64,000 bases of DNA from Pontibacter coccineus. Its GTDB lineage: Bacteria; Bacteroidota; Bacteroidia; Cytophagales; Hymenobacteraceae. The notes below the pieces were generated by a model. That model saw only the letters and a list, made by a program, of their open reading frames with translations. It searched no databases and had not been told where the DNA came from. The stretch lies in the NCBI RefSeq assembly GCF_030546575.1, contig NZ_JAUOTN010000001.1, forward strand, positions 434,001 through 498,000, written 5' to 3'. Of the stretch, positions 52,501 to 60,410 are shown piece by piece (positions within the stretch are counted from its first letter, which is position 1; the number at the start of each line of letters is the position of its first letter). Made by a program: the position numbers and the translations under genes.

Positions 52501-55500
52501 GAAGGTGACCGTCGTGAAGCCAATCACCATGAACTTCGTCTCGGTGCAACAGAACACCATCTGCAGCGGCAGCACACCGTCTGTTATCATCGGCAGCATG
52601 CCGCAGGGTGGTACCGCTCAGAAAACTTACCGCTGGGAGATGCGCACCGAAGAAGGCACCTTTGTGCCTGCCCTCGGCACGAACACCGGTCTGAACTATA
52701 CGCCACAGATCAATGACAAAACCATGTTCTACCGCCGCGTGGTGGCAGGCGGCCCTTGCGGTGAAAACTCCAGCAACGAGATCCAGCTACTGGTGCAGCC
52801 AGCCATCGCAGCGAATACCATCCAGATCGCTGGCCAGCCGGTTATCTGCGAAGGCACTGCCGCCGCCACGCTCACAGGCGCACAGCCTTCGGGCGGAAAC
52901 GGTACCTATACCTACCGCTGGCTTTACAGCACCATCGGACCGAATGCTACGTTTAGCCCGGCTCCTGGTCAGCACACCAGCCAGAACTACACCAGCCCGG
53001 CTGCCCTTACGCAAACCACCTGGTATATGCGCGAAGTGGTATCAGGCGAGTGCATCAGCAACTCCGCGGTAGTGGAGGTAACGGTTGTAGGCCTGCCGGC
53101 AGCGCCGGAAGTAGCCCCCGTTACGGTTTGCGAGGGCAGCTCGGCCACCCTGACCGTGAACAGCCATACCACCAACACCTTCCGCTGGTACGCCAACGCA
53201 ACCGCGCAGGACCAACTGTTCGAAGGCTACAGCTTTGAGACAAAAGAACTGCACCAAACAACCACCTTTTTTGTGGAGGCGGTGAATGTGAACGGTTGCG
53301 GCAGCAGCGAGCGTCGCCCCGTCACGGTGACGGTCAACAAGCGCATCGACAGCAATAGCTTGATCGCCCTGACTGCCCCAATCTGTGCCGGGCAGCGTCC
53401 GGAGGTGCTGACAGGCACCGCCCCAACCGGCGGCAACGGCAGCTATACCTACCGCTGGGAGCGAAGTGAACAAGGTCCTGATGCTGGCTTCAGCCCGATA
53501 ACGGGTGCCCAGGCAGCCTCTTACCAGCCCGAGGCGCTGGAGAAAACGACCTGGTACAGAAGGGTCGTGCTTTCAGGTCCGTGCGAGGCGCATACCAGCG
53601 CTGCCGTGAAAGTGAACGTACTGCCGGCGATCAGCAACAACACCATTACTGTTGAGAAGGGCACCATCTGCTCGGGCGACGTCCTGCAAACACTGAAAGG
53701 CGCCGCACCAGCCGGTGGCAATGGCACCTATACCTACCTGTGGGAAAGCAGCCGCAACGGCCAGCACTTCACGGCCGCCGCCGGCACCAATAACCAGCCG
53801 GACTATCAAGCCCCTGCCCCACTGACCGAGCGCATGTGGTACAGAAGAGTGGTCTTCTCGGCTCCTTGCCAGCAGTCACTGAGCCCGGTTCTGCAGATTG
53901 TGGTGCAGCCGGTGATCGCGAACAACACCATCACCACGCAATCGCATGCGGTGTGCGCGGGCGATACGCCTGGCGAACTGAAAGGCACCCGCCCAACTGG
54001 TGGCAACGAGCAACCGGCGTACCTGTGGGAAAGCCGCACCGAAAAAACTGAATTCGCACCTGCCACAGGCACCAACACCAGCATGAACTACCAGCCAGGT
54101 CAACTGTCAGAGACGACCTGGTTTCGCCGCAAGGTGGTGGCTGGTGAGTGCTTTCATACATCCGCGGAAGTGCGCATCCTGGTGAACGCAGTGATCGCAA
54201 ACAACACGATCTCTGGAGACCAGGTGATCTGTACAGGCACAGCTCCGGCTAAGTTGACTGGTTCACAGCCAAGCGGCGGCACCGGCAGCTATACCTTCTA
54301 CTGGGAGGCGGCAGGCAATGACGGCGTGTTCCGCAAAGTGAACAACAGCGCATCAGCTGATCTGACAGTAGGCATCCTGACCACGACCACGTCTTTCCGC
54401 CGTGTGGTGGAGTCGGGTCCGTGCCAGCAGGTGTCGAATGTGGTAACCATTACGGTTTCGCCTGTCATTAGCAACAACACGATCGGTCTGAACCAGAGCA
54501 TCTTCCGGGGTCAGACACCGGCGCCGCTTTCCGGTACCAACCCAAGTGGAGGCGCCGGAGCGGGCACCTATACCTACCTGTGGGAGAGCAGCTACAGCCA
54601 GCAGGGCGGATACCAGCCAGCAGCAGGCATCAACAATGGCCGCCACTATACCCCGGAGGCGCTGCATGAATCGACCTGGTTCCGCCGTCGTGTATTATCG
54701 GGCGGTTGTGAGACGACATCCGATCCGGTACTGATCGAAGTTCACAAAGGCGTAACAAACAACAACATCTACAGCGACCAGGTGATCTGTGCAGGCAATA
54801 AACCGGTTGCCCTCAACGGCTCGGTGCCAGTGGGTGGCGATGGGGAGTTCCTATACCTGTGGCTGGCCAGCACGAAAGGCGCCAAAACAGGCTTTATGAC
54901 GGCTACCGGCCAGAGCACCGGCAAAGATTACAGCCCGGCAGCGCTCACGCAGTCTACCTGGTTCCGCCGTGTGGTGCTTTCAGGACCTAAGCCAGACACC
55001 AGTGCGGCCGTGTTCATCAACGTGCGCCCGCCGATGGCCAACAACCGCATCAGCACCAGCCAAACCATTTGCTATGGCACTGCTCCATCTTCATTGGTAG
55101 GCACCCTGCCAACGGGTGGAAGCGGCAACTATACCTATACCTGGGAAAGCAGCACCAGCGGTCCGGACAATGGCTATACAACGGCAGCCGGCGGCAACAA
55201 TGGCAAGGACTTCCAGTCGGCTACGCTGACCCAGACGAGCTGGTTCAGGAGAATCGTGACCTCAGAATCGTGCGAGCGCCTGGTGAGCGAGGCGATAAAA
55301 GTAACCGTGACCCCACTGCCAGACATGCCGGTAGCGAGTAGCCAGACCATCTGCCACAGTACCAAGGCTACCCTAACGGCTTCCGGCAGGGGCGGCAGAC
55401 TGGAATGGTACAGCGAGGCAAAAGGTGGCAACCCAATCCTGGTTGGGAGCACCTTCACAACGCCTGTGCTGACAAGCACCACCACCTATTATGTGCAGGA

Positions 55501-56044
55501 AGTGGCCTCGTCGTGTGCCAGTGAGCGCCGTCCGGTGACCGTAACCGTGCCTGCTCCGAGTGCCAATGCAGGTATAGACCAAACCCTGATGCTGGGCAGA
55601 ACCGTGCAGCTGCAGGCAAGTGGCGGCACGACCTACAGCTGGTCACCGGCTGAGGGCCTGAGCAACCCGAACATTGCTAACCCTTATGCTAAGCCGGAGA
55701 AAACCATGACCTATACCGTGACCGTGACCAACGAAGCCGGCTGTGTGTCCACGGACGAGGTGACCATTACGGTGCAGCAACTGGTGTACGTGCCGAACAC
55801 CTTTACGCCGAATCAGGATGGCGTAAACGATGTGTGGGAGATTCTCAACATTGTGCAGTACCCGAACTGTAAGGTGCAGGTGTTCAACCAGTGGGGCAAT
55901 GTGGTGTTCAGCTCTGAAGGCTACAAGCTCCCATGGGACGGACGCCAGAACGGCAAAGAACTGCCAATCGCCACTTATTACTACCTCATTCAGCTGGACA
56001 ACCAGGAAAAACCGCTTTCAGGAAGTGTGACAATCGTTAAATAA
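49508..56044 (+). CDS. Giant repeat-rich surface protein with T9SS type B (CHU_C) C-terminus
   Basis: 2178 residues. The signal peptide ends near TLAQ (~28). Residues ~30-95 form a Cys-bearing Ig-like unit, and ~100-620 contain several PKD-like domains (SINWGDGKNSS, YTITVTATDASG, YTVSLLASS). Ig-like CHU-type units follow. Eleven ~93-residue repeats of the form ICxGxxPxxLxGTxPxGGxGxYTYxWESS...TWFRRxVxSG cover ~820-1935 in blocks of four and seven, split by one Ig-like unit. The protein ends with an Ig/PKD unit and a CHU_C domain (LVYVPNTFTPNQDGVNDVWEI ... SGSVTIVK), the gliding-motility/T9SS type B sorting module. It is probably a cell-surface adhesin. The PorP/SprF gene follows by 6 bases. 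Confidence 0.92.
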   Translation: MQPVQKSLAIVVLTLLYVLCFGPKTLAQSCTPIITISGSSSLCAASETTLTATQAASYKWSNGATTQRITVTTADTYTVTTTTESGCTATSAPVLISARPDATIKDPLYDFTYCSYTGSANSFKLEVENTSKTAATNTGYSINWGDGKNSSLGADFERTSHTYTAAGLYTITVTATDASGCEGTFTEKLFIGSNPGLGITSDGNNIDCAPVSYGFRITGVEGNSPHTVYTFQFDDGTPAYVFKHNELPADRILRHEFLESSKDKPNGFTLKGTATNQCNVSIATFTGIRISKGPIADFAIGNVCLNEPVRFQDKTKNGYDASARTDRYRVQWEIFPATGWKFSSGNGTTLSPNVVFNELGEYMVRLTAYPLDPNSTCLPTVMEQMIVVNDVPKAAFDLTPDGGVCAPTIFRAQNNSTGADLKYTWAVSAAEGWSFAEGTNANSENPVFSFDKSGTYTVSLLASSFCSAESKQETNIVVIHKPLATLPTSQTYCGPQTIAFSESNAAHRPQYNAQSGTISAYRWEVNGPAGITFEEGTHAGIAHPIIRFAEPGTYNVKVTATNECGDSEAAVQQITIDAIPALELSAPKEVVCLNSGIMQLQASHEGGTWSGSEYVSADGRFNPAAVGAYTLTYTHRAGVCEVSETLTVTVNDLPAAPTAQPVATLCPGSSALLRVLQAAGSVQWFDQPTGGNLLHEGTAFQTAALDKTTIFYAQTTVEGGCASVRTPVKVEVYPATPAPVVAPVTLCGAGSNATLIAEGNAGAYEWFADAAATQQLETGRTFTAPNLPEGTSTFYVRGVTNGCYSPLVAAIVTILPALDRNTLKDMAVICAGQSPTLLTGTAPTGGNGSYTYRWEASVTSADGGFEVLAGASSATLQPGTLNRTTWFRRTVMSAGCSHTSAPIAVTVTPIIEQNSVTAIAPMCEGAEAPSLIGTEPKGGTGSYTYTWESSTTGTNGSFKAANGSNRAQHYNPGVLNETTFFRRKVTSGTCQEHISEAVKVTVVKPITMNFVSVQQNTICSGSTPSVIIGSMPQGGTAQKTYRWEMRTEEGTFVPALGTNTGLNYTPQINDKTMFYRRVVAGGPCGENSSNEIQLLVQPAIAANTIQIAGQPVICEGTAAATLTGAQPSGGNGTYTYRWLYSTIGPNATFSPAPGQHTSQNYTSPAALTQTTWYMREVVSGECISNSAVVEVTVVGLPAAPEVAPVTVCEGSSATLTVNSHTTNTFRWYANATAQDQLFEGYSFETKELHQTTTFFVEAVNVNGCGSSERRPVTVTVNKRIDSNSLIALTAPICAGQRPEVLTGTAPTGGNGSYTYRWERSEQGPDAGFSPITGAQAASYQPEALEKTTWYRRVVLSGPCEAHTSAAVKVNVLPAISNNTITVEKGTICSGDVLQTLKGAAPAGGNGTYTYLWESSRNGQHFTAAAGTNNQPDYQAPAPLTERMWYRRVVFSAPCQQSLSPVLQIVVQPVIANNTITTQSHAVCAGDTPGELKGTRPTGGNEQPAYLWESRTEKTEFAPATGTNTSMNYQPGQLSETTWFRRKVVAGECFHTSAEVRILVNAVIANNTISGDQVICTGTAPAKLTGSQPSGGTGSYTFYWEAAGNDGVFRKVNNSASADLTVGILTTTTSFRRVVESGPCQQVSNVVTITVSPVISNNTIGLNQSIFRGQTPAPLSGTNPSGGAGAGTYTYLWESSYSQQGGYQPAAGINNGRHYTPEALHESTWFRRRVLSGGCETTSDPVLIEVHKGVTNNNIYSDQVICAGNKPVALNGSVPVGGDGEFLYLWLASTKGAKTGFMTATGQSTGKDYSPAALTQSTWFRRVVLSGPKPDTSAAVFINVRPPMANNRISTSQTICYGTAPSSLVGTLPTGGSGNYTYTWESSTSGPDNGYTTAAGGNNGKDFQSATLTQTSWFRRIVTSESCERLVSEAIKVTVTPLPDMPVASSQTICHSTKATLTASGRGGRLEWYSEAKGGNPILVGSTFTTPVLTSTTTYYVQEVASSCASERRPVTVTVPAPSANAGIDQTLMLGRTVQLQASGGTTYSWSPAEGLSNPNIANPYAKPEKTMTYTVTVTNEAGCVSTDEVTITVQQLVYVPNTFTPNQDGVNDVWEILNIVQYPNCKVQVFNQWGNVVFSSEGYKLPWDGRQNGKELPIATYYYLIQLDNQEKPLSGSVTIVK
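51964..55315 (+). repeat. Eleven tandem ~280-bp Ig-like repeat units
   Basis: Unit starts lie near 51964, 52242, 52529, 52811, 53348, 53631, 53917, 54197, 54470, 54756 and 55036. A distinct Ig-like domain at ~53090-53347 separates units 4 and 5. Units share GGNGxYTYxWESS and TTWFRRxV cores but diverge elsewhere, so they are old repeats compared with the PA14 pair. In unit 9 the usual cysteine of the ICxG motif is replaced (SIFRGQTP). Confidence 0.85.
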
Positions 56045-56050
56045 CCGTCT

Positions 56051-57067
56051 ATGAACAAACTTTTAGCTTTAGGATTTGTGCTTCTGCTGGCTACCCAGGC
56101 CATGGCGCAGCAGAAGCCGCAGTACTCGCAGTATACCCTCAACAATTACCTGCTCAACCCAGCCATTGCAGGTATAGAGGACTACGCCGACGTAAAGATC
56201 GGTACCCGGCAGCAGTGGTCCGGACTGGAGGGGGCACCTGTGTCGTACTATGCCACGATTCATGCGCCGCTGATGAAGGAGCCAACTCCGGTGACAGCGG
56301 CCCAGCGAAACAGCTCGCCAGCCAAAGAGGCTACCACTAAAAAGCCAACCTCTTACCGTCGTATCCGGCCGCACCATGGGCTGGGGGCCATGGCCATGAC
56401 GACGGCTACGGGTCCGCTTAAGCGCAGCAGCTTTAATGTGAGCTATGCTTACCACCAGCCCCTCTCCCGTACCCTGCGTGTGGCTGCCGGTGTGGCCCCG
56501 GGCCTGATCCAGTACAACTTGGACCCCTCGGCCGTCCGTGTGATCAACCCGAATGATAAAGCCATCAACGACGGGCGGATCAACGAGATGAAGTTTGACC
56601 TGAACATGGGGTTGTGGCTGTACTCTTACAACTATTATATAGGTATAGCTGGCGCGCAGCTCGTGCCCAGCAAACGCGAACACCTGACTACCGGCACCGC
56701 GACCGATAACAGCGGTCGCCTGCAAAAGCATTACTTCCTGACTGGCGGCTACCGGCTGGACGTGTCACCTGACCTGGCGCTTATACCTTCGGTGATGGTG
56801 AAAATGGCCCAGCCAAGCCCGGTGTCGGTGGATGCCACGCTCAAGGCCATGTATAGCGACCGCATTTGGGCAGCGGCCTCTTACCGTCACAACGAATCCT
56901 TAGCGGTGATGGCAGGTGTTAACATCAGTTACCTGATGGACCTGAGCTATTCCTATGATGCCAGCGTTTCGCCATTGGGCAGTTCCAACTCGGGCAGCCA
57001 TGAAGTGGTGCTGGGCCTCAAACTTCGAAATGCCAGCAAAGTTATCTGCCCGCAATGGGCCTGGTAA
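56051..57067 (+). CDS. PorP/SprF-family T9SS-associated outer-membrane protein
   Basis: 338 residues. The signal peptide ends AMAQ (~20), and the mature start QQKPQYSQYTLNNYLLNPAIAGIEDYADVKIGTRQQWSGLEGAP is diagnostic of the family. The remainder is a predicted beta-barrel (HHGLGAMAMTTATGPLKRSSFNVSYAYHQPLS, LDVSPDLALIPSVMVK). A Lys/Pro/Thr-rich insert at ~78-112 replaces a short loop. SprF/PorP-like proteins are usually encoded right after a CHU_C cargo and help its secretion or anchoring, as here with the 2178-residue protein. A terminator follows. Confidence 0.93.
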   Translation: MNKLLALGFVLLLATQAMAQQKPQYSQYTLNNYLLNPAIAGIEDYADVKIGTRQQWSGLEGAPVSYYATIHAPLMKEPTPVTAAQRNSSPAKEATTKKPTSYRRIRPHHGLGAMAMTTATGPLKRSSFNVSYAYHQPLSRTLRVAAGVAPGLIQYNLDPSAVRVINPNDKAINDGRINEMKFDLNMGLWLYSYNYYIGIAGAQLVPSKREHLTTGTATDNSGRLQKHYFLTGGYRLDVSPDLALIPSVMVKMAQPSPVSVDATLKAMYSDRIWAAASYRHNESLAVMAGVNISYLMDLSYSYDASVSPLGSSNSGSHEVVLGLKLRNASKVICPQWAW

Positions 57068-57096
57068 CTTAATCAGGATAGGTTTATGAGATTTTG

Positions 57097-57127
57097 ACGA
57101 GCAGCCAATGGCTGCTCGTTTGTTTTT
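57097..57127 (+). terminator. Terminator after the PorP/SprF gene
   Basis: ACGAGCAGCC (57097-57106) pairs perfectly with GGCTGCTCGT (57110-57119) over a 3-base loop and is followed by TTGTTTTT. It lies 30 bases past the stop codon. Confidence 0.85.
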
Positions 57128-57197
57128 AGCATCACCATAAAAACACAAAACTTTTACATATTATTACAGTATGGTTATGTAATTATCTCCCTCAGCT

Positions 57198-57590
57198 ATG
57201 GCCTTTAAACAGATCCTCTCAACTCTTATGGGTATTGTTTTCATTGTTTTTGCCGCTATGCAATACAATGACCCGGACGCTGCTATCTGGATAGCGACTT
57301 ATCTGGTAGCGGCCATTTTTAGTTTCCTGGTGTCTTTCAACCGAATTAACCAGGCTATTCTTCTAGTAGCTTTTGTTGCCTATGCGGTCGGAGCCGTCTT
57401 CTTCTGGCCTGCGAAATGGGAGGGAATAGCGATTGGCGGGGGAGATATCAAAAATATAGAGGAAGCACGCGAGTTTCTTGGCTTAGTCTTAACCAGTATC
57501 ACGATGCTGACCTTTGCCTTGTTCAGCAGAAGCAGAGCAAGGCTGCACCCAAAGAAACCAATCTACCAACAAGGAAAATGGGCAAACTGA
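57198..57590 (+). CDS. TMEM220-like small membrane protein
   Basis: 130 residues with four hydrophobic helices. FIVFAAMQYNDPDAAIWIATYLVAAIFSFL near the start and EEAREFLGLVLTSITMLTFALF near the end match the transmembrane-220 family pattern (MQYNDPD and the E-x-REFxGL helix). It lies in the inner membrane; the function of the family is not established. It is alone on the plus strand, converging with the copper genes 75 bases further on. Confidence 0.75.
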   Translation: MAFKQILSTLMGIVFIVFAAMQYNDPDAAIWIATYLVAAIFSFLVSFNRINQAILLVAFVAYAVGAVFFWPAKWEGIAIGGGDIKNIEEAREFLGLVLTSITMLTFALFSRSRARLHPKKPIYQQGKWAN

Positions 57591-57665
57591 TTGCTCAGCC
57601 TGCCCATTCTTTTATAGAAGAGGGTGTTGCCTAACCTATTGGCTTGGCCCTTAAAACACCTCTGG

Positions 57666-57875
57666 TTATACCTGCTCTGCCTTAAAACCGGCTTTTTCTA
57701 CTGTGCTCTTGATGGTTTGCGCATCCAGGCTGTCGGTGTTCACTTCCAGAATTTTGTCCGGGTTATCTGTATCCACTTTCCAGTCCTGCACCCCTTCCAG
57801 TTTGTTCAGATGGGGCGTTACAGCTTTGATACAGCTTCCGCAATTGATGGTCGTTTTAAATTTATAGGTCTTCAT
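57666..57875 (-). CDS. Heavy-metal-associated (CopZ-like) small protein
   Basis: 69 residues from the ATG at 57875; an ATG three codons upstream is less likely. It has an HMA ferredoxin-like fold: MKTYKFKTTINCGSCIKAVTPHLNKLEGVQDWKVDTDN, with the metal-binding pair C12-x-x-C15 (CGSC), and DAQTIKSTVEKAGFKAEQV closing the fold. It probably carries Cu(I) to or from the ATPase encoded 37 bases upstream, or acts as a copper buffer. Confidence 0.85.
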   Translation of the reverse strand: MKTYKFKTTINCGSCIKAVTPHLNKLEGVQDWKVDTDNPDKILEVNTDSLDAQTIKSTVEKAGFKAEQV

Positions 57876-57912
57876 ATTTAACATAATTTATAAACTGATT
57901 AAAAATAATTCT

Positions 57913-60147
57913 TTACAATTTCTTTCCGCGCAGGCGCAGGCTGTTGCTCACCACCGATACTGAACTAAGGGCCATCGCTGCGCCGGCCACCATCGGGTTA
58001 AGCAGGAAGCCGGTGAACGGGAACAGCAACCCTGCTGCCACAGGTATACAGATCACGTTGTAGATGAAGGCCCAGAACAGGTTCTGGCGAATCGTGCGCA
58101 CCGTTGCTCGCGAGAGGTTGATCGCTGCCGCCACCTGCACCAGATCAGAGCGCATCAGCGTGATGCCGGCCACATCCATGGCCACATCCGTACCGTGGCC
58201 CATCGCGATACTGACGTCAGCCGTGGCCAGCGCCTGCGCATCGTTTATGCCATCTCCCACCATCGCTACCACTTTGCCCTGCTCCTGCAGTTTTTTCACA
58301 AAGTCGGCCTTGTCGCCGGGTAACAGTTCGGCTTCGTAATGAGTGATACCTACCTGACGGGAAACGGCCGCCGCAGTCTGGGCATTGTCACCGGTGAGCA
58401 TATATACCTCCAGACCAGCCTCTTTCATTCGGGCTATACCTTCAAGGGCGGCAGGCTTTATCGGGTCACTCACCGCGAAAACGCCCAGCGCCTTTTGCCC
58501 ATCGGCAAAGTATACGGCCGTCTTCGCGTTTTCCTGCAACTGCCGGGCAGCATCCTCCAACTGACTTTCAATTTGTATACCTTCCTGGCGCAGCAGCTTT
58601 TTGTTACCGGCAAAGAATTTCGCTCCTCCAAAGGATGCTTCCACCCCCATACCCGTGACGCTATTGAAGTAGTCCGGCTCTACAGTTGCTATCCCTTGCT
58701 CTTTGTAATAGGTATAGATGGCCTGCGCGATCGGGTGCTCTGACTTCGCCTCGATGGAATAGAAAAGCTGCTCTAGTCGCTCCTGCCCTGCTACACCTTC
58801 GGCCCAAACCACATCCGTAACAGAGGGTTTGCCCAGCGTGATGGTGCCAGTCTTGTCCAGCAGGATAACGTTTGCTTTGTAGGCATCCTCCAGGCTCTGC
58901 GCATCTTTGATCAGGATGCCGTTTTCAGCACCCTTGCCCACACCCACCATAATGGCGGTAGGCGTTGCCAGACCCAGCGCACAAGGACAGGCGATCACCA
59001 GCACCGAGATCATCGACACCAGCGCCTGCGACAAGTACGCTTCGCCACCCAACACGACCCAGGCCACGAAGGTCAGGACCGCGATCAACAGCACAACGGG
59101 CACGAAGATACCTGCAATTTTATCCACCAGTTTCTGCACCGGGGCTTTGCTGCCCTGCGCCTCCTGCACCATTTTGATGATATGGGCCAGCATCGTCTCC
59201 CCGCCCGTTTTGCGGGCCACGAGTTGTAAACTGCCTTTTTGGTTGATCGTGCCGGCATACAGCATGTCACCCACCTGTTTTTGTACCGGCAAGGGCTCCC
59301 CGCTCAGCATGCTCTCATCCACATAAGAACCGCCTAACAATACTTCACCGTCCACCGGTACCCGATCCCCGGGCAACAGCAACACAGCGTCTCCTATACG
59401 TACCTCTTCTATCCGGATCTCAGCTTCCACACCGTCGCGCAATACGCGTACCGTCTTCGGCTGCAGTCCCATCAGTTTTTTAATGGCTGCCGAGCTTCGG
59501 CTCTTGGCGCCCTCTTCCAGGTATTTGCCCAGCAGGATAAAGGCAATGATCACGGCCACGGCTTCGTAGTACACATGCGGCTCCAGACCCCGGCTTAAAA
59601 AGAAAGCTGGGTATACCGTGTTAAATACACTGAATGCGAAGGCTATACCTGTACTCAGGGCCACCAGGGTGTCCATGTTGGCGCGCAGGTACTTGGCCTG
59701 GCCCCAGGCGTTCACAAAAAAGTGACGTCCGGCCCAGAACAGAATCGGAGTGGTAAAGGCCAGCATGGCCCAGTTGCCCCAGCTGAAGGTATTGTGAAAG
59801 AACATACCCAGCACAAATACCGGGAATGCCAGTACCGCTGCCGCGATGGTTTTGGTCTTGAGCACCGCCAGCGCCTTTTCCTGACGCTCTTCCAACTCCT
59901 CCTCCGTGTGCTGGCCAATCAAAAGTTCAAAGCCAATCTCGTGCAGGGTGTCACGCAGCTGATCGGGCTTCACCTGGTTCGGGGCGTACGCCACCTGCAC
60001 CGTCTTGCCGGCGAAGTTCACGTTGGCCTCCTGCACACCGTCCACCGTGCGCAGCATGCTCTCGATGCTCGAAGCACATGAGGCGCACGTCATCCCCTCT
60101 ACCGGGAAAGTATCTTTTTTATAGGCTTTTTTATCTATCGTTTCCAT
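57913..60147 (-). CDS. copA: Copper-translocating P1B-type ATPase
   Basis: 744 residues with one N-terminal HMA domain ([14 protein letters not shown]21 and C24) and eight membrane helices. The ion-site motif [11 protein letters not shown] has C387-P388-C389, the phosphorylation motif [10 protein letters not shown] has D431, SEHPIAQAI is the P1B-specific SEHP, and [10 protein letters not shown] closes the hinge. The CPC motif and GDGIND give Cu(I)-export specificity. Only one HMA domain is present, so the small CopZ-like protein downstream may supply the second. No CueR- or CsoR-like regulator gene is adjacent. Confidence 0.94.
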   Translation of the reverse strand: METIDKKAYKKDTFPVEGMTCASCASSIESMLRTVDGVQEANVNFAGKTVQVAYAPNQVKPDQLRDTLHEIGFELLIGQHTEEELEERQEKALAVLKTKTIAAAVLAFPVFVLGMFFHNTFSWGNWAMLAFTTPILFWAGRHFFVNAWGQAKYLRANMDTLVALSTGIAFAFSVFNTVYPAFFLSRGLEPHVYYEAVAVIIAFILLGKYLEEGAKSRSSAAIKKLMGLQPKTVRVLRDGVEAEIRIEEVRIGDAVLLLPGDRVPVDGEVLLGGSYVDESMLSGEPLPVQKQVGDMLYAGTINQKGSLQLVARKTGGETMLAHIIKMVQEAQGSKAPVQKLVDKIAGIFVPVVLLIAVLTFVAWVVLGGEAYLSQALVSMISVLVIACPCALGLATPTAIMVGVGKGAENGILIKDAQSLEDAYKANVILLDKTGTITLGKPSVTDVVWAEGVAGQERLEQLFYSIEAKSEHPIAQAIYTYYKEQGIATVEPDYFNSVTGMGVEASFGGAKFFAGNKKLLRQEGIQIESQLEDAARQLQENAKTAVYFADGQKALGVFAVSDPIKPAALEGIARMKEAGLEVYMLTGDNAQTAAAVSRQVGITHYEAELLPGDKADFVKKLQEQGKVVAMVGDGINDAQALATADVSIAMGHGTDVAMDVAGITLMRSDLVQVAAAINLSRATVRTIRQNLFWAFIYNVICIPVAAGLLFPFTGFLLNPMVAGAAMALSSVSVVSNSLRLRGKKL

Positions 60148-60329
60148 GCTGTGTCGCTGGTTTATCTCCTAATTAACTACACAAAGGTACGCCCGTTGCT
60201 GGCTCCTGGTGTTACAGTTTCCCCGGAAAGGTTTACATATTTCGGGCGGCCTGCTCAATAGCCGTACCCTTTGGGCAATATCAAATCCACCTGTAAATCA
60301 GCTGCATGGAATTTTTTGGGGCCAATTAT

Positions 60330-60361
60330 TTTGTTTTTAGTGTCACAATTGTTTATGTTCG
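60330..60361 (+). promoter_or_regulatory. Candidate promoter for the PAS sensor kinase
   Basis: TTTG (60330-60333), a 20-base spacer and TATGTTCG (60354-60361) match the Bacteroidota -33/-7 pattern TTTG/TAnnTTTG with one mismatch. The kinase ATG candidates are at 60411 and 60447. Confidence 0.35.
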
Positions 60362-60410
60362 GGAATAAACACTGATAACAATCGGTGCAAAATTCGCTAC
60401 CCAAATATCT

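Noticed and set aside
51964..55315. Regularly spaced repeats as a CRISPR-like array
   Set aside because: Units are ~280 bp, protein-coding in one frame and diverged; no short identical repeats with unique spacers.
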